A stretch of DNA of 64,000 bases, taken from the NCBI GenBank assembly GCA_946894095.1, contig OX335643.1, forward strand, positions 1,971,036-2,035,035, read 5' to 3'. A model generated the notes under the pieces. It was not told where the DNA came from and did not search any database. It saw only the letters and a program-made list of their open reading frames with translations. A program made the position numbers and the translations under genes. The stretch is from Incurvaria masculella (lineage: Eukaryota > Arthropoda > Insecta > Lepidoptera > Incurvariidae). Below, piece after piece: positions 1-12,624 of this stretch; the first letter of the stretch is position 1; each line of letters begins with the position of its first letter.

Positions 1-117
1 GTTATTGCCGAATGATCATACTTCAATACTCAACTTATTCTTGACAGTTTTATAGGATGCCCACATTCTCGGGTTTGCATTGCAACACGTTCTTGTTAAA
101 TCATTAAGGCTGGAGAA

Positions 118-236
118 CACCATCTCTGGTTAGTATAATCGTTGTGGTTATTATAGATCTACCTTTTTTCTTCTTCAGGCGAAAAATAAGTACGGATACC
201 TTTTAATTTTCAAATTATCACTAACCAGAGATGGTG
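118..236. repeat. Fold-back repeat, 17-bp perfect arms
   Basis: CACCATCTCTGGTTAGT at 118-134 is the exact reverse complement of 220-236. It lies in the last visible intron of FAR-A. The rest of 1-367 shows no exon. Confidence 0.6.
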
Positions 237-367
237 GACTCCACAGTTTTCCCAAGCTGGGCAGGAAAGTTAATTCCAACAACACCATGGTACCCAGTCT
301 CTAATCTACCACATTTTATCTGTGACTCGAGTCGTTCGAGTGTCGGAGTCATCAAATCATCACATAC

Positions 368-3300
368 CTATTGCTCTTGAGACTGCCTCCAGGATACCAG
401 AAGACGTCATTGAATGGATGAGTTTTGGCACCGGTGTGAGTCCAGGTCTTCAACTGATTCCAAGTAATCGGGTTCTGAAGGCCGGTCGTGCAGTTGTACA
501 TCTTCACTCCGTCTGCCCTGCAGACACAAAAACAATACGAGAGGAATCGTGGGACATTCGATAGGAACTTATTTTGTTTTTTGCTAAATATTATGTACTG
601 GCTGAGGTACCCGGATCCGTTCGGGTCGATGTCGTTTTAGATTGATGTCAGGCCGAATTGCCTCTTATATTTACATTTATATCTCAGTCGCCTTTTCAGA
701 AACGAAATCTTATGTTATTAAGTTCAGTTTCTTTTTCATTTTCTAGAAAATCTTTGTAGTTTGTTCTTTAGGTACAAAATGTTTCCTTGATAAGCATCAC
801 TAACTTGTCCACTCCCGTCTCCCAGGCTACCGCGATCATGGTGTTAATAGCGATGTCCACAGGAATGAGGTCCGCCACGTATTTCCCCTTGCAGTAAAGA
901 GACCTGACTATACCCTTGCCAGTACCAACGATCAGTCCCGTTGGCCCATTGAGATTATCTACCCATCCGGGCATTGGAGAATTTAAGGATGCTGTCACTG
1001 AAATAAATAGTGAGGAGTTAAAAAACTATTTTTCAAATTAGGATATTTCATTTCACATTGATAAAATCATCAAAACGAATAAAACAAAATGGTATTATGC
1101 AATAATCCTTGTACATTTATTAGAACTGCAGGAGGTAATCATGATACGCAATGACTCAAATCCAATTGCATCGTAAATATTTCTGTTAAACATTGGATAT
1201 TTAATTTTGTGCATGTGAACTTTGTTTATCAATATTATAGTATTATGTAGATATTTTTAATTAAGTTCATATGTTATATGAAGTTAATTGCGATTGATAA
1301 TACAAATAAATATTTGTTTGTATTATAAGAAGACTTCATTCTTTCTGACTGCCGCCATGGACTTCTACCTACTACAAACGTTGGTACGTTTACTCAGTCA
1401 AATTTAACGAACACTTTTGTAGACTAAAGTTGAAAGAATTTCCAGCGAAGTTTCTTACCAGTTCTTCCTCGCTGTGTTTTGTTGAACTGGCAAATGATAA
1501 AGCATGAATAAATCGAGTGCAGTGTACTGCCTATGGATGAAAAATAACCATAAACAACTCGATTTTGTACGAATATAAATATGATGACGTCCCAGTATGA
1601 AATGCAAACATCAATATGTACTGCTATTTCTATGAACGTAGGTACTTACCGATGGAAGGCCTGAAAATGGCTATAGGGAACATGCCAGCGTTCTCCAAAA
1701 TGACTTGCTCTCCCATTGCCTTTGTAAATGTGTACGTGTTGGGGTGCTTTCCGATCAACCTGCAATGAGAACCAAGTATTTGTTTAGATATGTATCAAGT
1801 TGTTCCGTTAACGGAGTTGAAAACTACTAAAAAAACCGGCCAAGTGCGAGTTGGACTCGCACACGAAGGGTTCCGTACCATCGTACAAGATTAAACTAAA
1901 AAAAATACGTTTTTTGCACGCCCTCTTCACTTTTTTTTTTTAATGTTACCTATTTATTGTTATAGCGGCAAATTAAAAACACACCCTCAAAATTTCAGCT
2001 GCCTACCTATTACGGTTCATGAGATACAGCGCTGTGACAGACGGATGGACGGACGGACAGCGGAGTCTTAGTAATAGAATTCCGTTGGAACCCTTGGATT
2101 AACTCCGGCATAAACGCCTGGCGAATACTTGTACAGCTAGGATGCCGATTCATAATGGCGTAGAGCAGTTTAGTTCTCGCTTCCAGGGCAAGGAGGATCT
2201 CGGGTGGAGTTGCCGACCATGTGACTATATGTGGGGTACAGAAAAACCGCATCATTTGAGATCTCAAAGAGGTAATCAAAAGCTCGAAGCAACTGGTTTT
2301 GTTAATCAAAAATACAGTATTTTTATGAGTTTACACAAAAATGGAACGTTCGTTGTAGACAACGCTGAGTTCTTTTACCAGTTATCCGAGAATAATGTGT
2401 AGTATATCTTTAAAGGATTGCTCACTTCGCGGTGATGTCGTCCAGCACGGAGTCGTCGAGACAATCGCAAGAGGTCAGCAGCTGGCTCAGATTGGCCGGC
2501 GCCGGGTAGATGCGTTCCTCTATCTTGGGGTGTTCGCAGTTGCAGTAGGCCGTCGACACATGCACGAACGACTGCAAACGAAAGTACTGTACTGTCCATC
2601 CTTATTTTCTTACGAAATATCTTAATGATGAACAAATAATATCGTCTGACTCATTACCCTAAAATTATAAAATTTGACCAGAAATAACACTTTTGTTGAT
2701 TGCCGATGGATACTTTCGAATCATTTCTTACTTTCATACTTCTTATGGTCTCTCACCTCCAGATTGGGCCAGGTCCTGCAGAGCTGCATCAGCCGCACCG
2801 TCGCCAGGATGTTCATGTTCACGCTCAGCTTGAGGACCTCGTCGAATTTCACGGTAGCAGCTGTGTGGAACACCACCGACACCTGAAACCGGCTCTCCAT
2901 TACCTAGTGTATTCCGAAGTCAATCGATAGAGGATAAGCATGTTGTGAACCTCATTCTTGCTAATTTAATCATATTTCGAAATATGCAAAGTCTAGAATG
3001 TTGTGACATGATTAGCGGGTTATCCGGCACTGCTGACCAGCTACAGTTTGCCGAGTGCAAAAACCGCGCAACTAAAGAACAGGAGATGTATTGTACGATT
3101 TTGCAAAGGTTAAATCAGTCATGACTGAATTGGATGGATTCAAATATACAAATGGTGTGTCCTGCGATCTTTCCAAAGCTTTTGACTGTGTCAATCGTGA
3201 CATATTAATTATGAAATTAATGTTTTTAGGGTAAGGGAATTAGATTTGATCAAGTCATACTTTTGGAATAGACAGCAGATTTGTGATGAGACACAAAGAA

Positions 3301-6300
3301 GACGTAACTAATTGTAGTTCTTAAATAAATCAAATGAAATCTACCCTCGGGACTACAGATAGGATAAATCCCATTTCTCCAGTATGGTGCCAGAGTTGTT
3401 CTTGCCATTCCATGTTTACGCGGCTTGTTCAATAGGACAACTAGTAACTTTTGCACTTAACGTCCTGCTTAACTAGGGCAGCTCATTTCTCCGTGTTCCG
3501 GAAAGGCCAAGGACCAAACAAAAGACATTGCAGTCCGACCTCGAGCACACCCAACTCCCGCAGTACTCTATTCCAAGCATTCCGACCCGTAGTCCCGGCT
3601 GCGAACCCCATCTGATCGGTTCCTTTTTATAGGGACAAGTACCAAAGGGTCGTCAGTACCTCCCGCAGTGTCTGCTGGTCCGCCGCGGATAGCCCCAGGT
3701 CCGGCAGCGTGATGTCGCCGCTGACCGCCTGCAGCTTGTCGAGGCGCGTAGGATGACTCTTGCGCAGTCGTTCAAAGATCTGAAAAGTTTATTCACAAAA
3801 CTCGAACTGGTGCAACTTCTCACTTGGAATGTAATAGGTGTGTAAGGAAGAAACTAGTTTTCTGGCCGGAATTGTTCCTCGCAAATAATATGAAATTCCC
3901 ACAAGTTAAACTCACCTGCAATGTATTTCTTCGTATGTTGCGGTCGGCGTAAACTATGCTGTTTGAGCGAGAAATGGCACAAACCACGGAATATTGAGGA
4001 GGCAGGAAGTGAAACGTTTGTAAATTTGTTCCAGGACCGCTGTTACCGTTTTACTTAAGACCTTTTTGCTCCGCGAATGTATAAAAGTCGCAATTGGCTA
4101 TCTCTTCCTAATCGATACCCAAATAACAAATCCACATTTGTTTAGTAAATATGAACCTTAACGTAATGACTCTATGTTGGAATTCCAATACTGTTTGCAA
4201 TCAAATGTTACGTCACTTTCGAACACGGCCGAGCGCCTCACACGCACGTGGTCACAAACAACGTAGCGAGACATGACCCGGCGAGCAACACGACGCCGCG
4301 ACGCCATATTATTTCGTAATGCATTTCTCGTAAGTTTTATCGCTATTGATGTAAATTAAACTTACCGGTGATACGAAACTCCTCCATTATGAAGGTTGTG
4401 CACCGGCGGTCGTGTTTGCACGTTATTATGGCACAGTACGGCATTACTCCTTTTCAATTTTAGATTGTATCACGGATAAGTTAATGCACAGGAACGCCGT
4501 AGAGGAGTGAATCATGCGCGTATGAAGTGCGCGGGTCCCCGCTAAAGACCGGCGCGCGAGTTCCGCCCACTTCACAATTCTTACCTCCTAATTGTTCTGT
4601 GGCACAAACCATTTTTACAGACAGCGGGATGGGTCAAAACAAAATTGCAAATTTCAGTCATAGGAGAAGTTTCATCAAGAATCAGAGGCACAAGAAGAGA
4701 AGTACTAAGCGCCGGAGAAGAAGAAGGACTTCCGCATAAGAACCCACGAGCAAGAGCATAGCTGAAGCTGTGTTACCTTATGCTTTACTATCACATATTA
4801 ATATTGCGAAGATTTTATATGCGAAGACTTAACATTGTATTCACTCAATATTTACGTATTTTACTTAGGATGTTTTTTTTTTTCAAATAATTAGCAATAT
4901 CGACTTGATCCGTAATATATATATTTTTTATGTGACTGGACATGGATGGCTAATACCATACCTTCTTTCATGGTATTAGCCCAACACACCACATGGGAAC
5001 TAGGTGCCATGCCAGGACCTTTCTTATATTGCACGGCTACATTGAACTGGACGGAAAACACGGACAATTTTCATTGTCGCTTCGACCATCGTTCATCCAA
5101 TGCGATGGTACCAACCCGGGCGGGATTTACCCTACCACCTAGTAAGTAAGGAAGGGCACCTACAGTTTAACGTGGAATCCGAACCACGGCCAGCCTCTCT
5201 CAACGGTCGAATGCTCACCCATCCAAGACCAGACCGGACCCAGCGTTGCTTAACTTCGGAGAGCGATCGCCGAAGTGTCGCGCCACTGGGCCATTGAGGC
5301 TGACAAAGGATATATATACGCGAAGACTTAAAATTGTATTCACACAATAAATACGTATTTTACTTAGATCGTTTTTTTTTTTTCAAATAATTAGCAATAT
5401 CGACTTGATCCGTAATATAATAAAATAATAGACAATGTAGGTATGTAAAGGTTCTGTTTTTGTTTATGAATCTCCATTTAGGATATTAAATCTGAAAGTT
5501 AAAGACAACGGTGTAGAGGTAATTGAAGTGCAATTATTTTCTAGAGATGTTAAGATAAAGTAGATACGCAGATATAAATATTGACATTAATAAGATAGAC
5601 ATATTTACACCAAAGATAACCCTGGGCCATTCAAACTAACAATTTGGTTGTCTTCATTTTGAAAAGGACAGGAGAAATCTTAACCTAGGTTGAAATTAGA
5701 AAAGCATGAAAAAACTATTCAAGAAAAATTTAAAATCGAAAGTTTAAGAAATTGGAGATTAAACAAATGAAAAAATCACGAATACATAAAAGTGGCGTAT
5801 ATGACAGTGATAATGTGCGATAACTGGTAATGTGCACATTGACGGAATTTCGCACATTATCGTTATACAAAAGACTATGAATCTGTACCGGCAAATTCTT
5901 GAGATTGTCCAGTCTTTTTGTTGGAGCGACATCCTTCTTGTTGCGCATGAGCAGATAGAGACGAGCGACGCCGGGGCACGAACTTAGCAACTTCTCAACT
6001 AGCACCTGCAATATAGTCACACATGGATAACATCCAAAATAGAACACAATAGATATAGATTACAAGAGTTGTTCCTGTGTTAATTTTGGGGGAATACATT
6101 TTTAAAAAAACAGTTAAATTTATAATAAGTTTAGCTCTCCGTTATGTTACCATGTGATCAGTTCACTGTTCATGACATCAGTCATCAGTTCATGACAGAA
6201 ATAATAGTATTAAAACTAAAAGTGCACATGTATCACACATTTTTTTTGTTACCACTGGAGTAGAGCATCGCTTCAAGGTCCTTGCTTGTGGTGACGCTTG

Positions 6301-6825
6301 GTTCGGGTCACCTCTTCCCATAAAATATGTTTGAGAGAGGCGATGATTGGACCCGGCGTGATGCTCGTGAACGGGTGCTGTTTGTGGGGACTGGCCTGCT
6401 CCAATTGGCAACATGATAGATGACGGACATAGGCTTTGCAAAATAAACCGATATTTGTCATAAACTGTTGATGACGGTAGATTTTGTGAAATAATATTAA
6501 TTTAATGTATTCATCTATGTTTTTTCTTTTATCATCGACGAAAAATACTTACTATTTATATTACAAGGAATTAAAATAATGTATTCACACACAAACTGGT
6601 ACCAATAACCCGTATTTCTGTAAGCAGTTGCAATAAAATTTGGAAACATAGAATGCTGAACTGGCTAATGTAAAATGTGACGAATCCGTGTGCAGTGCGC
6701 TGCCTGTGAATGATGTATAAACAATTAAAAGTTCCCACCTTGCCCATGAACCCGCTGGCGCCGGTTATGAAGACACTGCGGCCGTCGAACCACTCCGCCA
6801 CCTGGCTCTCCCCCATGTCCGCCAT
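368..6825 (-). CDS. Fatty acyl-CoA reductase, copy A (5' eight coding exons; 3' part outside the window)
   Basis: Alcohol-forming fatty acyl-CoA reductase: reduces fatty acyl-CoA to fatty alcohol with NADPH, normally at ER or peroxisome membranes, for waxes, ether lipids or moth pheromones. Exons in coding order: 6739-6825, 5889-6005, 3660-3779, 2757-2882, 2426-2571, 1650-1759, 805-997, 368-517. Each is bounded by AG acceptor and GT donor, and phases join in frame to 349 codons plus two bases. Visible marks are the Rossmann motif TGASGFMGK at the end of exon 1, [13 protein letters not shown] in exon 4 and the catalytic YTFTK in exon 6. I chose the ATG at 6823-6825 (MADMGESQ...), in the same place as in copy B. 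An acceptor-like AG at 6838-6839 implies a 5' UTR exon further upstream. The membrane-spanning and C-terminal exons should lie left of base 1. Over the seven exons compared it differs from copy B at 36 of 317 residues. Substrate cannot be read from the sequence. Confidence 0.93.
1430..1560 (+). repeat. Repeat family J (short 3'-tail-like repeat)
   Basis: Shares CCAGTTCTTC, CGCTGTGTTTT and GAGTGCAGTGTACTG with copies at 6650, 19085, 32765, 38440 and 42205. Ends in an A-rich AATAA stretch. Origin not recognised; it could be a LINE or SINE 3' end. Confidence 0.6.
1829..2100 (+). repeat. Repeat family A with GGAC array
   Basis: Begins AAAAACCGGCCAAGTGCGAG, has GGGTTCCGTACCATCGT, a middle CAGCTGCCTACCTATTACGG and a short GGAC array, and ends near a degraded GGGTTCCGTT. 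Other copies: 14690, 33748, 34602 (minus), 41245 (minus, fragment), 41727, 55890 (minus) and 59515. It lies in the FAR-A intron between coding exons 5 and 6. Confidence 0.7.
3040..3300 (+). pseudogene. Fragment of a LINE reverse transcriptase
   Basis: Reads [10 protein letters not shown]...[11 protein letters not shown] with breaks, then [14 protein letters not shown]. It is colinear with the RT core of the intact LINE ORF2 at 29126-32017 ([22 protein letters not shown]). Frame-broken relic in a FAR-A intron. Confidence 0.75.
3780..4922. other. FAR-A intron DNA, no assigned feature
   Basis: Contains a GC-richer block about 4220-4320 and a short basic reading frame at 4527-4739 (RRRRRR near its end). 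I recognise neither and see no exon. Confidence 0.4.
4923..5290 (-). mobile_element. SINE with 5S rRNA-like head
   Basis: Oriented by its tail (A-run at 4923-4930). The minus-strand head contains CCGAAGTTAAGCAACG and TCTTGGATGGGTGA, the box A and box C regions of 5S rRNA. Then follows the body shared with the tRNA-headed SINEs here (GTGGTTCGGATTCCACG, GGTACCATCGCATTGGATGA, ATGGCACCTA, TAGCCATCCATGTC). Nearly identical to the copy at 13766-14140. Lies in the FAR-A intron between coding exons 2 and 3. Confidence 0.8.
6135..6480 (+). repeat. Repeat family G
   Basis: Shares GCGTGATGCTCGTGAACGGG and GACTGGCCTGCTCCAATTGG with 32355-32690; the tail (ATTGGCAACAT) also occurs at 41028. Part of it (CCTTGCTTACGGTGACGCTTGG-like) appears inverted in FAR-B intron 1 at about 27775-27835. 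Nature unknown. Confidence 0.65.
6650..6733 (+). repeat. Repeat family J copy beside the FAR-A exon 1 donor
   Basis: GCTGAACTGGCTAATG, GTGCAGTGCGCTGCCTGTG and AATAA-like tail. It ends within about 10 nt of the exon 1 donor (GT at 6737-6738). Confidence 0.55.
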
Positions 6826-6968
6826 CTTGCTCAAATTCTGAAAATAAAGATAGACTCGGTGGCATCTGGTTCTTTGTTTGCAAGCGTGAAATATGCCTAA
6901 TGCAATTCTTTAAAAAAAATTTTTTAAGGAATTTTCAAATTACATCTTTCCTTTGGCCACTTCGAACA

Positions 6969-7448
6969 TTAAGGGCCTGGTACTAGCCAAATCGCAAAGT
7001 TAGACGAGGCACCCCAAGTAAACTAACTAAGTCTGACGATTATAAGTGTCATCCTTACAATATATGATTCCTTGTCTAGGAATCGAATGATTTTCGTTAA
7101 TGTATGTTTCCTTTTTCTATACAAAATACATTGCGGAAACGGTGTCCATTTCCGAACTTTTTTGACTAAATGTAGAAATCTAAAAGCAAATGGAATTTTT
7201 TGTTTATGCATTTATGCTGTTTTTGCTTATATCTAGAAATCGAATGACTTTCAGATTTGTAATGAGAAAAATCAACTTTTTTTATTTTTATTATTATTTA
7301 AATAAATAGTGGAATAAAAAAATATTAACAATCCATTATCAGTCTGGAGTTCTATTTGGATTTGCTGAAGCGTGTCACTACATATTATTACATTTGTTAA
7401 AAAATGCATTTGTATGGCGCGAGTAGTTGGCTAGTCCTAGCGCCTTAA
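6969..7448 (+). mobile_element. TTAA-flanked MITE, family D, copy 1 (480 bp)
   Basis: Starts TTAAGGGCCTGGTACTAGCC and ends GGCTAGTCCTAGCGCCTTAA, imperfect terminal inverted repeats with TTAA on both sides. Near-identical copies at 10705-11190 and 56490-56969. No transposase frame. TTAA targets point to a piggyBac-type transposase (inference). Confidence 0.8.
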
Positions 7449-7965
7449 CAGCAGAGTGCCCAAGAGTCGGTTAAGAGTTTAGGGAATCAAGCATCCTTCC
7501 ATTGCGATGCAACATTCCCGTTTTACATAAAGGGACTTCTTTAATAACACATTTACATCCTTTTAACGTAGATGCCTCTTTTTGGAAATTCATACTCGTC
7601 ATTCATTACGATTACCGTAAAAATACATAACATACATCAATTAGTTCTCAATGCATCTATCTAGAACATTTTAACAAATTACCATAACAATACAAGGTCA
7701 CAGCTTATGATTATAAATACTATTTGTGTAAGTTAACTCCAGAGACCAAGAACGTTGATAGAGGCTAGGGTACTTTTCCATAGGGTTTCCGAAATAAACA
7801 AAATATAAATGACTGCTACGACTCATGGCATTGACGATTCTCTTTGTGACAGCACTGAACGTTTTTGGACCTTTATTAAGAGTAAACGTGCCTCAAATTC
7901 CATATCGCATAGTTTACTTCGGCCGTGAGTTAGTGACTAATGAGGGTGGTGAGATTTTGTAATCA

Positions 7966-8381
7966 GGGGTCCATTCAAGTAAGAGTGAGTTCGAGTTCCG
8001 GAGTGACTTAACCTAAAAATAGCTGGGAAATATATTATTATTTAAATAACGGAACCGTTATTTATACTTCCAACGTATTTGCGGGACAGACCAGATTTTT
8101 ACCTAACTGTTATGATGTTGAAGAAGTGTGGAAACATTGACTATTTAAAAAAGTGAGTTCGAGTTCCGGAGTGACTTAACCTAAAAATAGCTGGGAAATA
8201 TATTATTATTTAAATAACGGAACTGTTATTTGCACTTGCAATGTATTTATGGGATAAACTAGATTTATACCAAACTAAAATGTTGTTCAAGAAGTGTGGA
8301 AACATGCACTATTTAAAACAAGTGAGTAGCTATTTTGCGACGAATTCGAACTCATTCTTACCTGAATGGGCCCCCTGTTTC
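7966..8381 (+). mobile_element. MITE family B, copy with internal tandem duplication
   Basis: Terminal GGGTCCATTCAAGTAAGAG and CTTACCTGAATGGGCCCCC are inverted. The internal unit (GTGAGTTCGAGTTCCGGAGTG ... GAAGTGTGGAAACAT) occurs twice head to tail. Relatives at 9261, 28219 and 59331. Confidence 0.75.
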
Positions 8382-9260
8382 CTCAGTTCTTTGCCTCAGT
8401 TTTTGAAGTTGGTAATGTTTGTTTCCTTCTGAAGGCACGGCTCACAATGTTACCACAGCTAATTCAACGTTATCGCGAGTACGAATAAGACAGAAAGATG
8501 TCCCCATAAAATTAACAAGAAATGATAAGGAATCATTTTGACTAGTCCTCGGAACTTTGGGACTTTTGTTTATGACAATAACTAAATCAAATGTTCTAAC
8601 TTATCAACTCCCACGTGACATCCCACAAAAGGTATCATGAGTCAAATCCTTTGAAATAACCCCACTTAACTACCAAAAAATGTTTCGGTTGAACACATTG
8701 TATATTGGTTTATCACGAATTTGATTTCAAAACAATGTAATATTTATTCCCTAAAAACTCTTAAAACTTAAAAAAATCTATGTATCCATAACAATAAAAG
8801 AAACACAAAAAAATCCTGCAACATTCATTTACGTATTAAGAAATACATTAATTTAAGAATAAATATACAAGTAAGAGAGTGATAAAAAGTCAATGGATTA
8901 AAATGAGTATATTGTTTTTTTACTGATATTCTTATATTCACTATTGATGACAAAAAGATCTCTTAATTATTGCAACTACATTGAATACTTCGAAATAAAA
9001 AAATATCTACTTACGTAACTACTACGTACGTAAACGATGAATATGTTTTTTAATCCCAACGTATCGAGCCGTCCGATCGATCCGCCTCTCTTGCTTCAAC
9101 TACTACACTAAACTATCAGTATGGATTCAAGATTTTTTTAATTAGCACTTATTAGACCATGCTGCGTGAGATAATAAAATTTCGTAGGCAATTCTATGTT
9201 TCCATATTGGGAACACGCATTATACAGATGTCGCTAAAGTCAACGTCATAACTTGGAAAG
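8382..9260. other. AT-rich intergenic DNA, nothing assigned
   Basis: No exon, repeat family or long frame recognised between two family-B MITEs. Confidence 0.4.
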
Positions 9261-9490
9261 CTGGTAGGCCAGCTCTGGGCAAGAGTGAGTTCGAGTTCGG
9301 GAGTGAGTTAACCTAAAAATAGCTGGTAAATATATGATTATTTAAATAACGGAACCGTTATTTATACTTCCAACGTATTCACGGGACAGACCAGATTTTT
9401 GTACCGATGTTCAAGAAGTGTGGAAACATTAACTATTTAAAAAAGTGAGTTGATATTTAGTGACGAATTCGAACTCACTCTTGCCCTGAA
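9261..9490 (+). mobile_element. MITE family B, single unit
   Basis: GCAAGAGTGAGTTCGAGTTC at the left and GAACTCACTCTTGCCCTGAA with TGGACCCC at the right form the inverted ends; the internal TAACGGAACCGTTATTTATA block is shared with 7966-8381. Confidence 0.75.
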
Positions 9491-10704
9491 TGGACCCCGA
9501 CTGTCCAGAATATCGCTGAATCGATAGTTGGCTTAATTTCGTGAAAATCGACACCACAAATCAGTTTTTCGAGTACCACGGGTACAAAATTCCATATTCT
9601 AAGATATTTTTTTTGTTACGCAATATCTTATATCTGTGGCACCCAAAAACTGTTCTGGGGTGTCCGTTTTTACTAAATTAATAAAAATACCAATATCTCG
9701 AAAACTACAGATTTTTTATTATGATCATATTGTGATATTCTGGTCAGTCCTGAGCTGGCCTGGTCAATCCTGAGCTATGACGATGTTTTTTTGGACGTCC
9801 TGTATTAATAAGCCTTGCGAAATTTTAATAAACTGAATTTACCTCAAGGACATGGTTCCAACAAGATGATGTAGTGTGCAACACTGAATAGACCCGTTGA
9901 AATAATTATTTCCAGGAAATACCGTTTTGCCCAGGGAGGATATAAAATTGCCCCACGCAGTCTACGGTCGTCTACGAGAAATAACGAGTGTCTACTCAAA
10001 ACAAGGATACATCTTGAAGTACGCAAGATTTTATTTCGTGATGATAAAACAATAAATAAAAAAGTTAGAAGAGTTTAAAGCTAGGATTTCTATGAAACTT
10101 GCAAAGGACCCCACGGATCTAATAATTTTTTTGAAGGTTTTTATGTGAGACTTAAAAAAATCGTCCTGCCCATATATTTTTGTAAATACCTACACACAAA
10201 ATGACGTTTGGACCGTACCTCCGTTAAGAGGATAATGAGGTGATAGAGTTCCAGTTCGAGAGCCATTGCTCGTGCCTGATTCCTCACGCAAATTAAGAAA
10301 TATGTTTCTGATATTTTTCACAGAATTTTTTTCTTTCTTCCATTTCTATGTTCTCTTTCCCTGAAATTTCCTGTAGAATGTCTATTCATCTAATGTACAC
10401 GTTTTAAAGCAGCGAACGTGGATTCCTTCCAATGAGTCCTTCCAACGAGTCCTGACAAGCTCGCTGCTTCAAAAATATTTAATTAAGTTGAATTTTTAAA
10501 CACGTGTTGGAATACGATAATATTGGTTCAACAATTAGCACTGACGTGGACTGGGAATAAAAAAAATAGCTATGTTGATTCTGTACTCATAAGGACACCA
10601 GGATACGCCGTGATATGTTAACTAATAGCATTAACAAGCGTAAGTGAATTGTGACGCAACATTTTGCGCTCTCGTCAAAACTAACCGATCATATGTGTAA
10701 AAGT
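9491..10704. other. Intergenic DNA, mostly unassigned
   Basis: About 10140-10230 shares TTTTGTAAATACCTACACA and GTTTGGACC with the fold-back at 41550-42205. About 10520 carries GGTTCAACAATTAGCAC, also seen at 39309. No gene seen. Confidence 0.35.
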
Positions 10705-11190
10705 TTAAGGCCCTGGTACTAGCCAAAAGCCAAATCGCAAAGTTAGACGAGGCACCCCAAGTTAACTAACTAAATCTGACGATTATAAGTGTCATTCTTA
10801 CAACATATGATTCCTTGTCTAGGAATCAACCTATTTTCGTTAATGTATGTTTCCTTTTTCTATACAAAATACATTGCGGAACAGGTGTCCATTTCCGAAC
10901 GTTTTTGACTAAATGTAGAAATCTAAAAGAAAATGGAATTTTTTGTTTATGCATATATGCTGTTTTTGCTTATATCTAGAAATCGAATTACTTTCAGATT
11001 TCTAATGAGACAACTCAACTTTTTTATTTTTATTATTATTTAAATAAATGATGGAATCAAAAAATATTAACAATCCATTATCAGTCTGGAGTTCTATTTG
11101 GATTTGCTGAAGCGTTTCACTACATATTATTACATTTGTTAAAAAGTGCATTTGTATGGCGCGAGTAGTTGGCCAGTCCTAGCGCCTTAA
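10705..11190 (+). mobile_element. TTAA-flanked MITE, family D, copy 2 (486 bp)
   Basis: Same ends and body as 6969-7448, with TTAA at each end and small indels. Confidence 0.8.
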
Positions 11191-11212
11191 TCTGAAATGT
11201 CTTCCTTCTTCC

Positions 11213-11462
11213 ATGCGGCTCGTAGCCTAGTGGCGCAGGAACTTGCCTAGCATATAAGAGGCTTGCGTTCAAATCCTAGCCCCGTCCGTGCACCACTTTC
11301 TTTCTCATTCTGAGTTGGATAAGTGCATTTCGTCACGAATGCGAACCGCTCCATGGTTCGGAATCATCATAAAGGGTCAGCTCATAAAGGAAAATTTCTG
11401 GCAAGGCGCATAATTACTTCGGGAATACCTAGTACCTAACATAACCTAACTTTTCCTTTCTG
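11213..11462 (+). mobile_element. SINE with tRNA-like head (plus strand)
   Basis: Box A-like TAGCCTAGTGGCGC and box B-like GCGTTCAAATCC, then CATTTCGTCACGAATGCGAA and TCCATGGTTCGGAATC. The body is shortened. It sits tail to tail against an inverted copy. Confidence 0.75.
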
Positions 11463-11464
11463 AG

Positions 11465-11764
11465 CACGGCTATGCTAAACTGGATGGAAAACACGGACAA
11501 TTTTTCATTGCCGCTTCGACCATCTTTTCATAGAATGCGATGGTAACAACCCGGGCGGGTTTAAATCCTACCATATTATAACGAAAGGGGGACCTACACT
11601 TTTACATGGATTCCGAACCATGTGCAGCTCGCATTCGTGACGAAATGCTCTTATCCAACTTATAAAGAGAAAGAAAGTGGCGCTTGAACGGGACGAGGAT
11701 TTGAACCCAGACCTCTGGTATGCAAGGCAAGTTCCCGCACCACTAGACTACGAGCCGCTACATA
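11465..11764 (-). mobile_element. SINE with tRNA-like head (minus strand)
   Basis: Reverse-complement copy: body CATCGCATTC.../CCCGGGCGGG, then GGATTTGAACCC (box B) and CCACTAGACTACGAGCCG (box A) at the right end. With 11213-11462 it forms an inverted SINE pair. Confidence 0.75.
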
Positions 11765-11914
11765 CATAATTTGAGTGCTATGCGTCCTCAACTTTATTCA
11801 TGTGGCGTGCGCCAGGCCTCACCTCTGGGTCATGGGCTTTCAAACCTTCCCAAGGACTGCAAAAATCATGCCGGCCCGCCATGTTTGAAAGAGCTGTTGG
11901 TTTATTAAAATTCC

Positions 11915-12487
11915 GTGCTCAGGAATCAGGAATATTTCATTCGAGAAAACCGCTTTTATAGCGGCTGTCAAAGTTGTCGAGTTTTCCTGACGGCAAGATT
12001 CCGGATAATGGTATTCCAATGATTCAACGATTTCTGTCGAGCAAATCGGTTGGACAACCACTGTACAATAGTATAATACTGTACAAGTAGGATACTGAAG
12101 AGATTGGAAGAAGAAGTGGCATGCGATATTGCGTCTCCGCCGTATGGCCAAAATGGCCATATATCGCCGTATGCCACACAGTCGAAACACCGCGTGCGAG
12201 TGTGCTCTAAAAATGCGTTCGCCAAGTCACCCACAAAAACCTTTCCAATACGTCTGCGAATACGTTTTCATGTGGCACGTAAGTTTGAGTTGAATTATGA
12301 TACTTTTGAGGTTACCGCGGTCGTTAGACATGTTTGAAAAATTTTTTTTTAATTTTTTTTTTTGAGTTGAATTGGTAGTTTTTGAAAATTGGAGACAGTG
12401 GGTCTCATAGTAGGCGCAATAGGTGGTATATCACCTTCCTTTTATCTATGGATATTGTAGACTGAAAGATTCCTGATTCCTGAGCAC
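11915..12487. mobile_element. MITE with 20-bp terminal inverted repeats
   Basis: GTGCTCAGGAATCAGGAAT at 11915-11933 is inverted as ATTCCTGATTCCTGAGCAC ending at 12487. No transposase frame. Related ATTCCTGATTCCTGA motifs at 39815 and 43485. Confidence 0.65.
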
Positions 12488-12624
12488 TGAATCTACCGTT
12501 ACCAATAGTGCGTAGTATAGCACACCCAAAATAAACGAATAGTACAGAACAGCTATCTTCAAGGTTGTGCCTCAGTCAAAAGTATTTTAAAGAAGCAACT
12601 GTGTTTGATGTCCTCCATAAAAGC

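Noticed and set aside
1..367. Ninth coding exon of FAR-A
   Set aside because: No sequence resembling FAR-B exon 9 ([16 protein letters not shown]) in any frame; the exon must lie left of the window.
322..564. 80-codon plus-strand frame
   Set aside because: It is the antisense of FAR-A coding exon 8 (368-517).
5210..5290. 5S rRNA gene on the minus strand
   Set aside because: Only internal 5S boxes are present, fused to a SINE body; the 120-nt gene ends are missing.
7023..7211. 62-codon minus-strand frame, identical at 56544-56732
   Set aside because: Part of MITE family D; identity reflects the repeat and not a conserved protein.
11213..11290. tRNA gene
   Set aside because: Box A and box B are present but no cloverleaf or acceptor stem closes; it is a SINE head.
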